Shown: in pieces, positions 7,747 to 14,504 of the stretch
Position numbering within the stretch: the first letter of the stretch is position 1
Layout of the letters: each line of letters begins with the position of its first letter
Origin: HB2-32-21 sp003448675
GTDB lineage: Bacteria > Pseudomonadota > Gammaproteobacteria > Pseudomonadales > Porticoccaceae
Reading direction: 5' to 3'
Length of the DNA stretch: 20,317 nt
NCBI GenBank assembly: GCA_041584755.1
Contig: JBFHDK010000057.1
Span: 1-20,317 of the forward strand
Position numbers and translations under genes: made by a program
Notes under the pieces: generated by a model
The model's input: the letters and a program-made list of their open reading frames with translations, nothing else
Told to the model about the DNA's origin: nothing
The model's database searches: none

Positions 7747-8538
7747 ATGGCCGGTCAAAACTCCCAACCCGGTTTTCAACAAACCCAGCGTGCGTGGGCG
7801 GCGCATATAAGGGATCCGGAAGCGAATCCCGGCCCCCAGGGCATAGAAAAGCGACGTCTGAAGATTTACCGCGATCTGATATTTAACAATATCGAGTCAT
7901 TTTTAAGTAGTGGTTTTCCCATTCTGAAAAGCCTGATGCCAGAGGGTCAGTGGCAAGCCCTGGTGCGGGACTTTATTGTCAAACACCAGAGCCATTCTCC
8001 CTACTTTCTGGAGATCAGTCAGGAGTTTCTTACTTATCTTAGCGATCAAGCACCACCGCAGCTTGCCCAATGGCCTTTTGCGCTGGAGCTCGCCCATTAT
8101 GAGTGGGTGGAACTGGCACTGGATGTTTCCACCGAAGTATTTCCGGCCGTGGGTGTTGGGCAGGCTGACCCTCAGGCATTGAGTGATGAAGATTTGCTTA
8201 ACGGCCGACCCCTGATTTCGCCTTTGCTCTGGCGGCTGAGTTATCAGTACCCCGTGCACCGCATTGGCCCCGATTACCAGCCCCAGACTCCGCCGAATCA
8301 GCCCACCTGTCTGCTGGTTTATCGGGATCGCGAGGAGCAAGTTAGGTTTCTGGAATCCAATGCCGTGACCCTGCGTCTGTTGCAGTTGCTGGAAGACGGG
8401 GCATTGACTACCTTCGAGGTATTCGGCCACCTAGCGAGAGAGCTTGGGTATGAAGACGAAACCCGTTTGATTGAACCGGGCCTGGGCATACTGCGCGAGC
8501 TGTTTTCCCTGTCTATTTTGTGTGGCACCCGATCCTGA
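7747..8538 (+). CDS. hvfC: HvfC-like DUF2063 partner protein
   Basis: A 263-residue cytoplasmic protein of the DUF2063 family, the usual partner of DUF692 oxidases (HvfC, BufC). The N-terminal part, about residues 1-100, is the DUF2063 helical domain, with the RRLKIYRDLIFNNIESFL segment near residue 36. The C-terminal part, about 190-255, looks like a winged-helix domain of the kind used to bind the precursor leader. It lies 29 bases after the oxidase gene. No strong ribosome binding site is visible, so coupling within the operon is likely. Its inferred role is presenting the EGKCG precursor to the oxidase. A DoxX-like gene commonly follows in such operons but is absent here; the next gene is mlaA. 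Confidence 0.85.
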   Translation: MAGQNSQPGFQQTQRAWAAHIRDPEANPGPQGIEKRRLKIYRDLIFNNIESFLSSGFPILKSLMPEGQWQALVRDFIVKHQSHSPYFLEISQEFLTYLSDQAPPQLAQWPFALELAHYEWVELALDVSTEVFPAVGVGQADPQALSDEDLLNGRPLISPLLWRLSYQYPVHRIGPDYQPQTPPNQPTCLLVYRDREEQVRFLESNAVTLRLLQLLEDGALTTFEVFGHLARELGYEDETRLIEPGLGILRELFSLSILCGTRS

Positions 8539-8674
8539 TCAACGCTAAAGGAAATACCAGTTGGCGCGTATCCGCTGTGTGCTGTCCGACGCTAGCCTGA
8601 ATCACTATCATCTGACGTCGGCTTTGACTAAAATGGCGCGCATATACTTACCCGAAAAGTAATAAGGATTGCTG

Positions 8675-9394
8675 ATGAAAGTCTGGCTGCAATGGCGAAA
8701 TTTCTGCTTGCTAAGTGTCGTGTTGACGCTGCCTCTCGTTGCTTCGGCGAGTGACGAGGGTCGAGATAGCGATCCGCTGGAGGGGTTCAATCGGGCGATG
8801 TTCAGCTTCAATGATACGGCGGATCGTTGGGCGCTAAAGCCGGTAGCGCGTGGATACCGCGCTGTCACCCCGGACGTCATCGAACGCGGTGTCGCTCGAA
8901 TGTTTGGCAATCTTGGTGAAGTATTGAATGTGGTCAACGATGTGCTTCAGGGAAAGCTGGGCCAGGCGGGCAATGACGGTGGAAGATTTATTATTAACAG
9001 TACAGTGGGCTTGGTCGGTTTTTTCGACGTTGCCCAGCACTGGGGGCTGCCGAAATCCGATGGCGAGGATTTTGGTCAGACCTTCGCAACCTGGGGAATG
9101 GGGCAGGGGCCCTATCTGGTGTTGCCGTTTTTTGGCCCCAGTAACCTTCGCGACGCGCCAGGGAGGGTATTCGACAGCTTCCTCAACCCGATAGCGTATG
9201 TGGATCATGTGCCTACACGTAACGAGCTATATGGCGCTACTGTGCTGTCCGACCGGGCTGAGCTGCTTGAAGCCGAGAAGTTGATCAGAGGCGATAAATA
9301 CAGCTTCATCCGCGACGTCTATCTGCAGCGCCGCGACTATCTGATCAACGACGGACAGGTAGAGGATGATTTCGGTGGTGCCGACTACGAGTGA
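8675..9394 (+). CDS. mlaA: MlaA/VacJ-family outer-membrane lipid asymmetry protein
   Basis: A 239-residue MlaA (VacJ) protein. MlaA sits in the outer membrane with porins and passes mislocalised outer-leaflet phospholipids to MlaC for return to the inner membrane. The signature SDPLEGFNRAMFSFND follows the signal peptide, and the LVLPFFGPSNLRD and YFIRD-like regions are conserved. The N terminus is a standard signal peptide ending near VASA. It has no lipobox Cys, unlike the E. coli lipoprotein; from memory the pseudomonad version also lacks one. ATG at 8675 is chosen because AAGGA at 8664-8668 is well spaced; the in-frame TTG at 8669 would overlap that site. A -10-like TATACT at 8643-8648 could start transcription, although its -35 is poor. 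Confidence 0.9.
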   Translation: MKVWLQWRNFCLLSVVLTLPLVASASDEGRDSDPLEGFNRAMFSFNDTADRWALKPVARGYRAVTPDVIERGVARMFGNLGEVLNVVNDVLQGKLGQAGNDGGRFIINSTVGLVGFFDVAQHWGLPKSDGEDFGQTFATWGMGQGPYLVLPFFGPSNLRDAPGRVFDSFLNPIAYVDHVPTRNELYGATVLSDRAELLEAEKLIRGDKYSFIRDVYLQRRDYLINDGQVEDDFGGADYE

Positions 9395-9437
9395 GTCTGC
9401 TCTAATATTCAAGGCCAAAACACCTGTGTGGTGATTT

Positions 9438-10640
9438 ATGGCGGAGGAAAACAAGCGCGTTCTGGTGATCTCCCGTGACGCCCAGCGTTTTCCCCGCTGG
9501 CTGGAAATTCTCGAAAATGCTGGGTGGACCCCAGTGCAGGTGCCTACACGCGATGCCGCAGTGGAGCGGCTTTCCGACTTCTCACCCTTTTTAATGTTCC
9601 TTGATATTGAACCCGAGGAGCATGTCGTCGATATTGACGAAGACTTTGCCCGGCGGTGCCGCGATGCGGGTCTTGCCGTTATCCCCATCCTGCGCAAGCC
9701 GGAGCCCGAAGAGGTGGCCGACAGTTTTCGTCGTGGCGCTGTCGATGTCTTAATGGAGCCTTTTAGTGATGCGGATATGGAACTTGCCCTGTCCCGGGCC
9801 GGTTCATTTAATGATCTTTTTCGCGAAAATCGAGCTTATCGCAAACAACTCGAAGTTGCCAACCGGGAGCTACGGGAGAGTCTGAGTATCCTGAAAATGG
9901 ATCAACTTGCCGGCAGGGAAGTTCAGCTCAGTGTCTTGCCTCGGCAGGCTTTGGTTTACGGCGATTACGAAGTTGTACACAAAATCGTTCCATCGCTTTA
10001 TCTCAGCGGTGATTTCGTCGGTTATAGTGTGTTGCTGGATCGCTTTCTTATTTTTTACATGGCCGATGTCTCCGGTCATGGTGCTTCCTCGGCATTTGTT
10101 ACTGTGATGCTGAGCTTCATGGTGCGGCAGATCTCCCGGAGGCATACGCAGGAAGTGGATATTGACGCCCTGACAAGAGCCCCCGAAGGTTTGTTGGAGC
10201 ACATTAATCGTCAGCTTCTAGCCATGAACGTTGACAAGCACCTAACCATGTTTGTGGGCGCCATTGATACCGAGCGGGATGTATTGCGCTATGCAACCGC
10301 GGCCCAGCAGCCCATGCCCGTATTGGTCAGTGAGTCAGGCGCTGCTTTTATAGAAGGCAAGGGCAAACCTTTGGGGCTATTTGAAAGTGGGGAATGGGCC
10401 GTCAACGAAATTGTCTTGCCGCGGGAGTTTTCGTTATCCATTGCCTCTGATGGTTTGCTCGAGTGCCTGCCTGGTGAAACGTTGAGGGAACAGGAGCAGG
10501 CCTTGCTGAAGGCCTGTGGTCGTGCCCGAATGGAGCACAGGAATATCTGTGCAGAACTCGATATCGACGCCATGACTGAAGCGCCTGATGATGTATCGTT
10601 GCTGACAATCACGAGGAATCCCCGTGGCGGAAAAAGGTAA
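9438..10640 (+). CDS. rssB: RssB-like degenerate receiver plus PP2C phosphatase
   Basis: A 400-residue protein with an N-terminal receiver domain (about 1-125), a coiled-coil linker (about 127-165) and a SpoIIE/RsbU-type PP2C domain (about 170-395). It resembles the pseudomonad RssB layout, in which RssB controls the stationary-phase sigma factor. The receiver keeps the phosphorylation site D56, but the acidic pair is replaced (VISRDA at 10-15) and the conserved Lys of the KPF motif is Glu (E107 in MEPF). The PP2C metal and catalytic motifs look intact: SGDF (D192), ADVSGHG (D210), SDG (D338) and PDD (D384, D385). E. coli RssB has lost these motifs. The gene overlaps the STAS gene by 17 bases, and that protein is the likely dephosphorylation substrate. 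The role in RpoS turnover is inferred; an HsbR-type function is an alternative. Confidence 0.75.
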   Translation: MAEENKRVLVISRDAQRFPRWLEILENAGWTPVQVPTRDAAVERLSDFSPFLMFLDIEPEEHVVDIDEDFARRCRDAGLAVIPILRKPEPEEVADSFRRGAVDVLMEPFSDADMELALSRAGSFNDLFRENRAYRKQLEVANRELRESLSILKMDQLAGREVQLSVLPRQALVYGDYEVVHKIVPSLYLSGDFVGYSVLLDRFLIFYMADVSGHGASSAFVTVMLSFMVRQISRRHTQEVDIDALTRAPEGLLEHINRQLLAMNVDKHLTMFVGAIDTERDVLRYATAAQQPMPVLVSESGAAFIEGKGKPLGLFESGEWAVNEIVLPREFSLSIASDGLLECLPGETLREQEQALLKACGRARMEHRNICAELDIDAMTEAPDDVSLLTITRNPRGGKR

Positions 10641-11115
10641 AATCCTGGTCGGCGAAAACGACGGGCATTACCTGATCCGGATGACGGGGGATGTGCGCGT
10701 TACGCTTTGCACGTCCTTAAACCAGTATATTAATACCATTTTTACCAAACCCGGTGTGGAAAGCGTTCTTATCGATATGCGTGATATCGAGGGCCTGGAT
10801 AGCACAACCCTGGGCCTGCTGGCCAAGCTGGCGCTGGCCTGTGAGCAGTCATACAGCCTCCGGCCAAAATTGTTTTGTAGCAACGAAAGTGTTTTGAAAA
10901 CCATAGAGGTGATGGAGCTGGATGAGTATTTTGAGATCATCCGCAGTCGCGATATTGAAGAAATTGATGTGGCTGAATTGCCCTGTAATCCCGACGAGCA
11001 GAGAGCCCGAGAGGATGTGCTTGAAGCCCATCGCCTGTTGATCGAGCTTAATCCCCGTTGCGAACCGGACTTTATCGACCTAATTCGTTATCTGGAAGAT
11101 CAGGTATCCGTTTGA
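10624..11115 (+). CDS. rssC: STAS-domain anti-anti-sigma factor (RssC/RsbV-like)
   Basis: A 163-residue STAS protein. The domain covers about residues 5-110, with the phosphorylatable Ser in the conserved IEGLDSTTLGLL segment (S60). A helical tail of about 50 residues, rich in Glu and Asp, extends it beyond a minimal RsbV. Anti-anti-sigma proteins bind a kinase or anti-sigma factor when unphosphorylated and are reset by a PP2C phosphatase, here probably the protein encoded just upstream. The GTG start at 10624 lies within the end of that gene and follows GAGGA at 10613-10617, which ensures coupled translation. No anti-sigma or HATPase kinase gene is present nearby, so the kinase partner must be elsewhere. 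The family call is firm; the rssC name rests on the pairing. Confidence 0.75.
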   Translation: MAEKGKILVGENDGHYLIRMTGDVRVTLCTSLNQYINTIFTKPGVESVLIDMRDIEGLDSTTLGLLAKLALACEQSYSLRPKLFCSNESVLKTIEVMELDEYFEIIRSRDIEEIDVAELPCNPDEQRAREDVLEAHRLLIELNPRCEPDFIDLIRYLEDQVSV

Positions 11116-11133
11116 GTCAGGGTTGGCGATAAA

Positions 11134-11613
11134 TCAGGGGACGAGATGATTTGCCGCTGCACTGCCCCTTGCCCGGTGTTTAGCTTTGATGTACTGACTA
11201 TGACTAATGTGGAGTAGATCGGCCAGCCGTCGAATCAATCCTTCTTCATATTTATCAAGCAGGCCATCAGCCAGGGCCACCTGCCATACTTGCGTTAGCA
11301 AGTCGAACTTTTCGCTGGCGGAAAACTGTCCGTTGACCAGGCCGGTGAACTGATACAGTGAGGTGGCCTCGCTGACCTCCTGCCGGGCCAGGTCAAACAA
11401 TTCCTCTGCTTCGGCTGTAGACAAGCCAAACTGACGCTGTAACAGGTTCTTAATCGTATTTTCTTCCTCCGGCGCGGTCTGGGCATCGATTACCATGACT
11501 TCGACCAGCAGGGCTGCGGCGGCTATTTGTGCCCGAGTATGACGCGGTGCATCGCTATCGTTGCCTGCGCTGGCGATGTGGTCGGAAAAAAACTGTTTGA
11601 TTTTATTGATCAT
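11134..11613 (-). CDS. TerB-like tellurite-resistance-domain protein
   Basis: A 159-residue soluble helical protein of the TerB-like superfamily. The first helical unit has the pattern AAALLVEVMVIDAQTAPEEE, with acidic residues at the positions that bind metal in TerB. A second unit, QVWQVALADGLLDKYEEGL, follows near residue 110. The family is broad and includes stand-alone TerB-domain proteins with no proven role in tellurite resistance; no other ter genes are present. The start is set at ATG 11613 (MINKIKQFF), where the homologous part begins; the longer frame from 11679 would overlap dusA and adds an unconvincing stretch. It lies 37 bases after dusA on the same strand and is probably cotranscribed. 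It faces the STAS gene across 18 bases with no evident terminator. Confidence 0.7.
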   Translation of the reverse strand: MINKIKQFFSDHIASAGNDSDAPRHTRAQIAAAALLVEVMVIDAQTAPEEENTIKNLLQRQFGLSTAEAEELFDLARQEVSEATSLYQFTGLVNGQFSASEKFDLLTQVWQVALADGLLDKYEEGLIRRLADLLHISHSQYIKAKHRARGSAAANHLVP

Positions 11614-11650
11614 TGGCTGCGCTTCGATGGCAGTGATTTGGGATCTGCAT

Positions 11651-12715
11651 TTAGCAATGGGCCAACCGGGCTTCGGCATCGTTATTGTCTTGAGTCTGCA
11701 ATGTGTAGTTTTGCATCATCATCAGTGCCTCGGCTAGCACTTCAATGCCCGCATCGGCACGAGTGACCTCTAAGCCTAAAAACCGGCGAAACTTTTTGCC
11801 GCCGTGTTGTCCATGGAACAGGCCCAAAATGTGGCGGGTGATTCGGTTCAGGCGGATGCCGTGTTGCAGCTGGTTTTCCACATAGGGAATCATTTGCTCA
11901 AGCACATTCAAACGATCAATAGTCGATTCCCCCTCGCCATACAGGGTGTGGTCCACCGAGGCCAGTAAAAAAGGATTTTTGTAGGCTTCCCGGCCGAGCA
12001 TCACGCCGTCGGTGCGGTGCAAATGTTCCGTGATTTCTTTAAAGCCAGTAATACCGCCGTTAATAATGATCTCACAAGCGGGGAAATCCCGTTTAAGCCG
12101 ATAGACCAGCTCGTATTGCAGCGGCGGCAGATGGCGGTTTTGCTTCGGACTCAGGCCGTCGAGCCAGGCCATTCTGGCGTGGACGATGAATGTGCGACAG
12201 CCGGTTTCGGCGACAGCGCCGACAAAGTCGGCGAGTTTCTCATAGCTGGTTTGTCGATCGATGCCGATGCGATGCTTGATGGTGACGGGAATATCCACGG
12301 CCTCACGCATGGCTGCCATACAGGAGGCAACCAAATCCGGCTTCGCCATAAGACTAGCGCCGAAACGCCCCTGTTGCACACGGTCACTGGGGCATCCGCA
12401 GTTGAGGTTGATTTCGGAATAACCGCGTTGTTCACCCAGTTTGGCGCAGTGCGTCAGTTGTTTCGGATCGTTGCCACCCAATTGCAGGGCCAGAGGATGC
12501 TCGCGGGCGTCGTGGTCCAGCAGTTGGTCGGTGTCGCCATGGATCAAAGCGCCGGTGCTAATCATTTCCGTGTACAGGACAGCTCGCTTACTGATAAGTC
12601 GGTGAAAGAAACGGCAGTGTCGATCCGTCCAGTCAATCATGGGAGCAACGCAAAAGCGCCGGTTAAGCGGCTCTTGCGCGGAGCCAGGGATGGCTGGTGG
12701 CTGAATGATAGTCAT
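11651..12715 (-). CDS. dusA: tRNA-dihydrouridine synthase A
   Basis: A 354-residue FMN-dependent enzyme that reduces uridine to dihydrouridine in the D-loop of tRNA, at U20/U20a for DusA. It has the TIM-barrel flavin domain, with FCVAPMIDWTD at the start and the catalytic Cys in NLNCGCPSDRV (C108). The TIKHRIGID segment, the VHAR segment and the INGGI phosphate-binding loop follow. The C-terminal RNA-binding helical region contains the RHILGLFHGQHGGKKFRR stretch typical of DusA. The length matches the family. The gene is transcribed away from the aldehyde dehydrogenase gene and leads into the TerB-like gene. Confidence 0.95.
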   Translation of the reverse strand: MTIIQPPAIPGSAQEPLNRRFCVAPMIDWTDRHCRFFHRLISKRAVLYTEMISTGALIHGDTDQLLDHDAREHPLALQLGGNDPKQLTHCAKLGEQRGYSEINLNCGCPSDRVQQGRFGASLMAKPDLVASCMAAMREAVDIPVTIKHRIGIDRQTSYEKLADFVGAVAETGCRTFIVHARMAWLDGLSPKQNRHLPPLQYELVYRLKRDFPACEIIINGGITGFKEITEHLHRTDGVMLGREAYKNPFLLASVDHTLYGEGESTIDRLNVLEQMIPYVENQLQHGIRLNRITRHILGLFHGQHGGKKFRRFLGLEVTRADAGIEVLAEALMMMQNYTLQTQDNNDAEARLAHC

Positions 12716-12847
12716 GGGTAAGTGTAATCAACGGTCATAACGCAAGCGTACCGAGGCCGGTGGGTGGTTAACAAGGGGGTGTGTACTGGGATTTTACTAC
12801 TTATCGTGCGTAGGGGCGTTTTCTTTATACAGCCACCGAGAGTGTCA

Positions 12848-12856
12848 TGATATATT
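12848..12856 (+). promoter_or_regulatory. Extended -10 promoter element for the aldehyde dehydrogenase gene
   Basis: TG at 12848-12849 precedes TATATT at 12851-12856, an extended -10 that can work with a poor -35, as here. Transcription would start near 12863, about 48 bases before the GTG start at 12911. It sits in the 195-base divergent gap between dusA and this gene; no convincing dusA promoter was found there. Confidence 0.4.
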
Positions 12857-12910
12857 TTACGGCTGAAATAATTTTGCCCACCAAGCAGTGTGTCCCAGGA
12901 GGAAAACCAA

Positions 12911-14353
12911 GTGTTAGTGAGAGACAAATTCTATATCAACGGTCAGTGGGTAGCTCCCATCGGTTCGGACGTGGCGGAGATTACCAATCCAGCGACGGAA
13001 GAGGTGGTGGCCAAAGTGGCCTCAGGCAACGAGTCGGATATTGATGCCGCGGTCATGGCAGCGAGAAGTGCTTTCGATGATTGGTCTCAAACCGATCCTG
13101 CGGTGCGTGCTGAATATCTCGACAAGATCGTGGCGGGTCTTGAAGCCCGTAGCGATGAATTGGCCGAGGCAATCACCGCGGAAATGGGTATGCCGGTGAT
13201 GCTGTGTAAGGGCGCTCAAATCGGCAATCCGGTTTTTACCTTTAAGGAAGCGGCTCAACTGTGCCGGGATTATGAGTTCGAAACTGACCATGGCTCCACT
13301 CATGTGGTCAAGGAAGCGGCGGGTGTTTGCGGCATGATTACGCCGTGGAATTTTCCCCTCAATCAGATTGGCGGCAAGGTGGCCCCAGCGCTGGCGGCGG
13401 GTTGTACGCTGGTGCTCAAGCCCAGCGAACTGGCGCCCATGGATGCCTTTATTCTGGCGGAAATTATTGACGAAGCCGGCCTGCCGCCCGGAGTGTTCAA
13501 TTTGGTAGTTGGTCAGGGACCGGTTGTGGGTGAAGCGCTGGCCAAGCATCCGGAGGTGGATGTGGTATCGATCACCGGTTCCACCCGTGCTGGCGCCGCC
13601 GTTGCGATTGCCGCTGCACCAACCATTAAGCGTGTGGGGCAGGAGCTGGGTGGTAAATCGGCCAATATTATCCTTAAAGGCGCGGATTATTCGCGTGCGA
13701 TCAAGGGTGGAGTTCGCCTGGCGATGTTTAATACGGGTCAGGCCTGTAATGGCCCCATGCGTATGCTGGTTCCCCGGGAAGATCTGAAAGAGATTGAGGA
13801 AATTGCCTTGAAAACCCTCGAAGGGATTAAAGTCGGCAACCCCCTGGAAGACGACACTTACATGGGTCCCATCGCCAATAAGGCCCAGTATGATCGGGTG
13901 TTGGCCTTTATTGAGCGCGGAATTGCCGAGGGCGTAACAGTGCTCGCCGGTGGCGCCGAAAAACCGGAGGGGTGTGACAAGGGTTATTTTGTAAAACCCA
14001 CCATATTCACCAACGTCAGCAATGACATGGTTAGCGCTCGCGAAGAGGCTTTTGGCCCGGTTTTGTGCCTGATCCCCTACGATACCGAGGAGGAAGCGAT
14101 TCGGATTGCAAACGATAATCCCTATGGACTTTCCAGTTACGTTCAGGCCGGCAATATTGAAGACGCCCGAAGAGTGGGCCGAAAAATTCGCGCCGGACAC
14201 GTGGAGCTTAACGGCGCTCGTTTTGACCAGGGCGCACCCTTTGGCGGTTATAAAATGTCGGGTAATGGCCGTGAGCACGGTGTCTGGGGCCTGGAGGAAT
14301 ACCTGGAGACCAAGGCTATGATCGGTTACATCCCACGGTCGCCAAAGAAATAG
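12911..14353 (+). CDS. NAD(P)-dependent aldehyde dehydrogenase
   Basis: A 480-residue aldehyde dehydrogenase that oxidises an aldehyde to its acid with NAD(P)+. The active-site residues are all visible: N147 in TPWNFP, E245 in QELGGK and catalytic Cys C279 in GQACNG. The late EEAFGPVL cofactor and dimer segment is also present. The length is normal for the superfamily and the protein looks intact. It resembles the CddD-like branch, but the substrate cannot be read from sequence. The start chosen is GTG 12911, because a strong AGGAGG at 12897-12902 lies 8 bases ahead; an upstream in-frame GTG at 12890 would put that site inside the gene. No pathway partner lies beside it. Confidence 0.88.
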   Translation: MLVRDKFYINGQWVAPIGSDVAEITNPATEEVVAKVASGNESDIDAAVMAARSAFDDWSQTDPAVRAEYLDKIVAGLEARSDELAEAITAEMGMPVMLCKGAQIGNPVFTFKEAAQLCRDYEFETDHGSTHVVKEAAGVCGMITPWNFPLNQIGGKVAPALAAGCTLVLKPSELAPMDAFILAEIIDEAGLPPGVFNLVVGQGPVVGEALAKHPEVDVVSITGSTRAGAAVAIAAAPTIKRVGQELGGKSANIILKGADYSRAIKGGVRLAMFNTGQACNGPMRMLVPREDLKEIEEIALKTLEGIKVGNPLEDDTYMGPIANKAQYDRVLAFIERGIAEGVTVLAGGAEKPEGCDKGYFVKPTIFTNVSNDMVSAREEAFGPVLCLIPYDTEEEAIRIANDNPYGLSSYVQAGNIEDARRVGRKIRAGHVELNGARFDQGAPFGGYKMSGNGREHGVWGLEEYLETKAMIGYIPRSPKK

Positions 14354-14454
14354 ACCTGGCGATCAGCGCGAAGGGGTAAACAAAAATTGATATTCAGAGG
14401 CTTTGGGTCCTGAAATCTACTAAAGTCAATTTCTCTAATCGCGTGATAAACTAC

Positions 14455-14484
14455 AATGCCTGCAATAAGTTGCAGGCATTTTTT
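14455..14484 (+). terminator. Intrinsic terminator before the type I secretion genes
   Basis: AATGCCTGCAA (14455-14465) pairs perfectly with TTGCAGGCATT (14470-14480) over 11 bases around a TAAG loop. The last two pairing bases plus four more give a TTTTTT run through 14484. It lies 102 bases after the aldehyde dehydrogenase stop and 20 bases before the next start codon. Confidence 0.85.
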
Positions 14485-14504
14485 CAGGTGATCTAGGGAG
14501 AGAT

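Noticed and set aside
8624..8648. TTGACT and TATACT as a promoter for mlaA
   Set aside because: The spacer is only 13 bases, too short for sigma70. TATACT alone remains a weak candidate.
11614..11679. Longer N terminus for the TerB-like protein from ATG 11679
   Set aside because: It overlaps the end of dusA, and the added 22 residues look unlike the family, whose proteins begin near MINKIKQFF.
12017..12721. 234-residue plus-strand frame opposite dusA
   Set aside because: It is antisense to a complete DusA with its catalytic Cys and has no recognisable domain.
12712..12927. 71-residue frame on the minus strand in the dusA-aldehyde dehydrogenase gap
   Set aside because: It overlaps the dusA start and the aldehyde dehydrogenase start, has no ribosome binding site or recognisable domain, and occupies the likely promoter region.
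13022..14278. 418-residue minus-strand frame opposite the aldehyde dehydrogenase gene
   Set aside because: The sense strand gives a complete enzyme with all catalytic residues, and the antisense product shows no domain.
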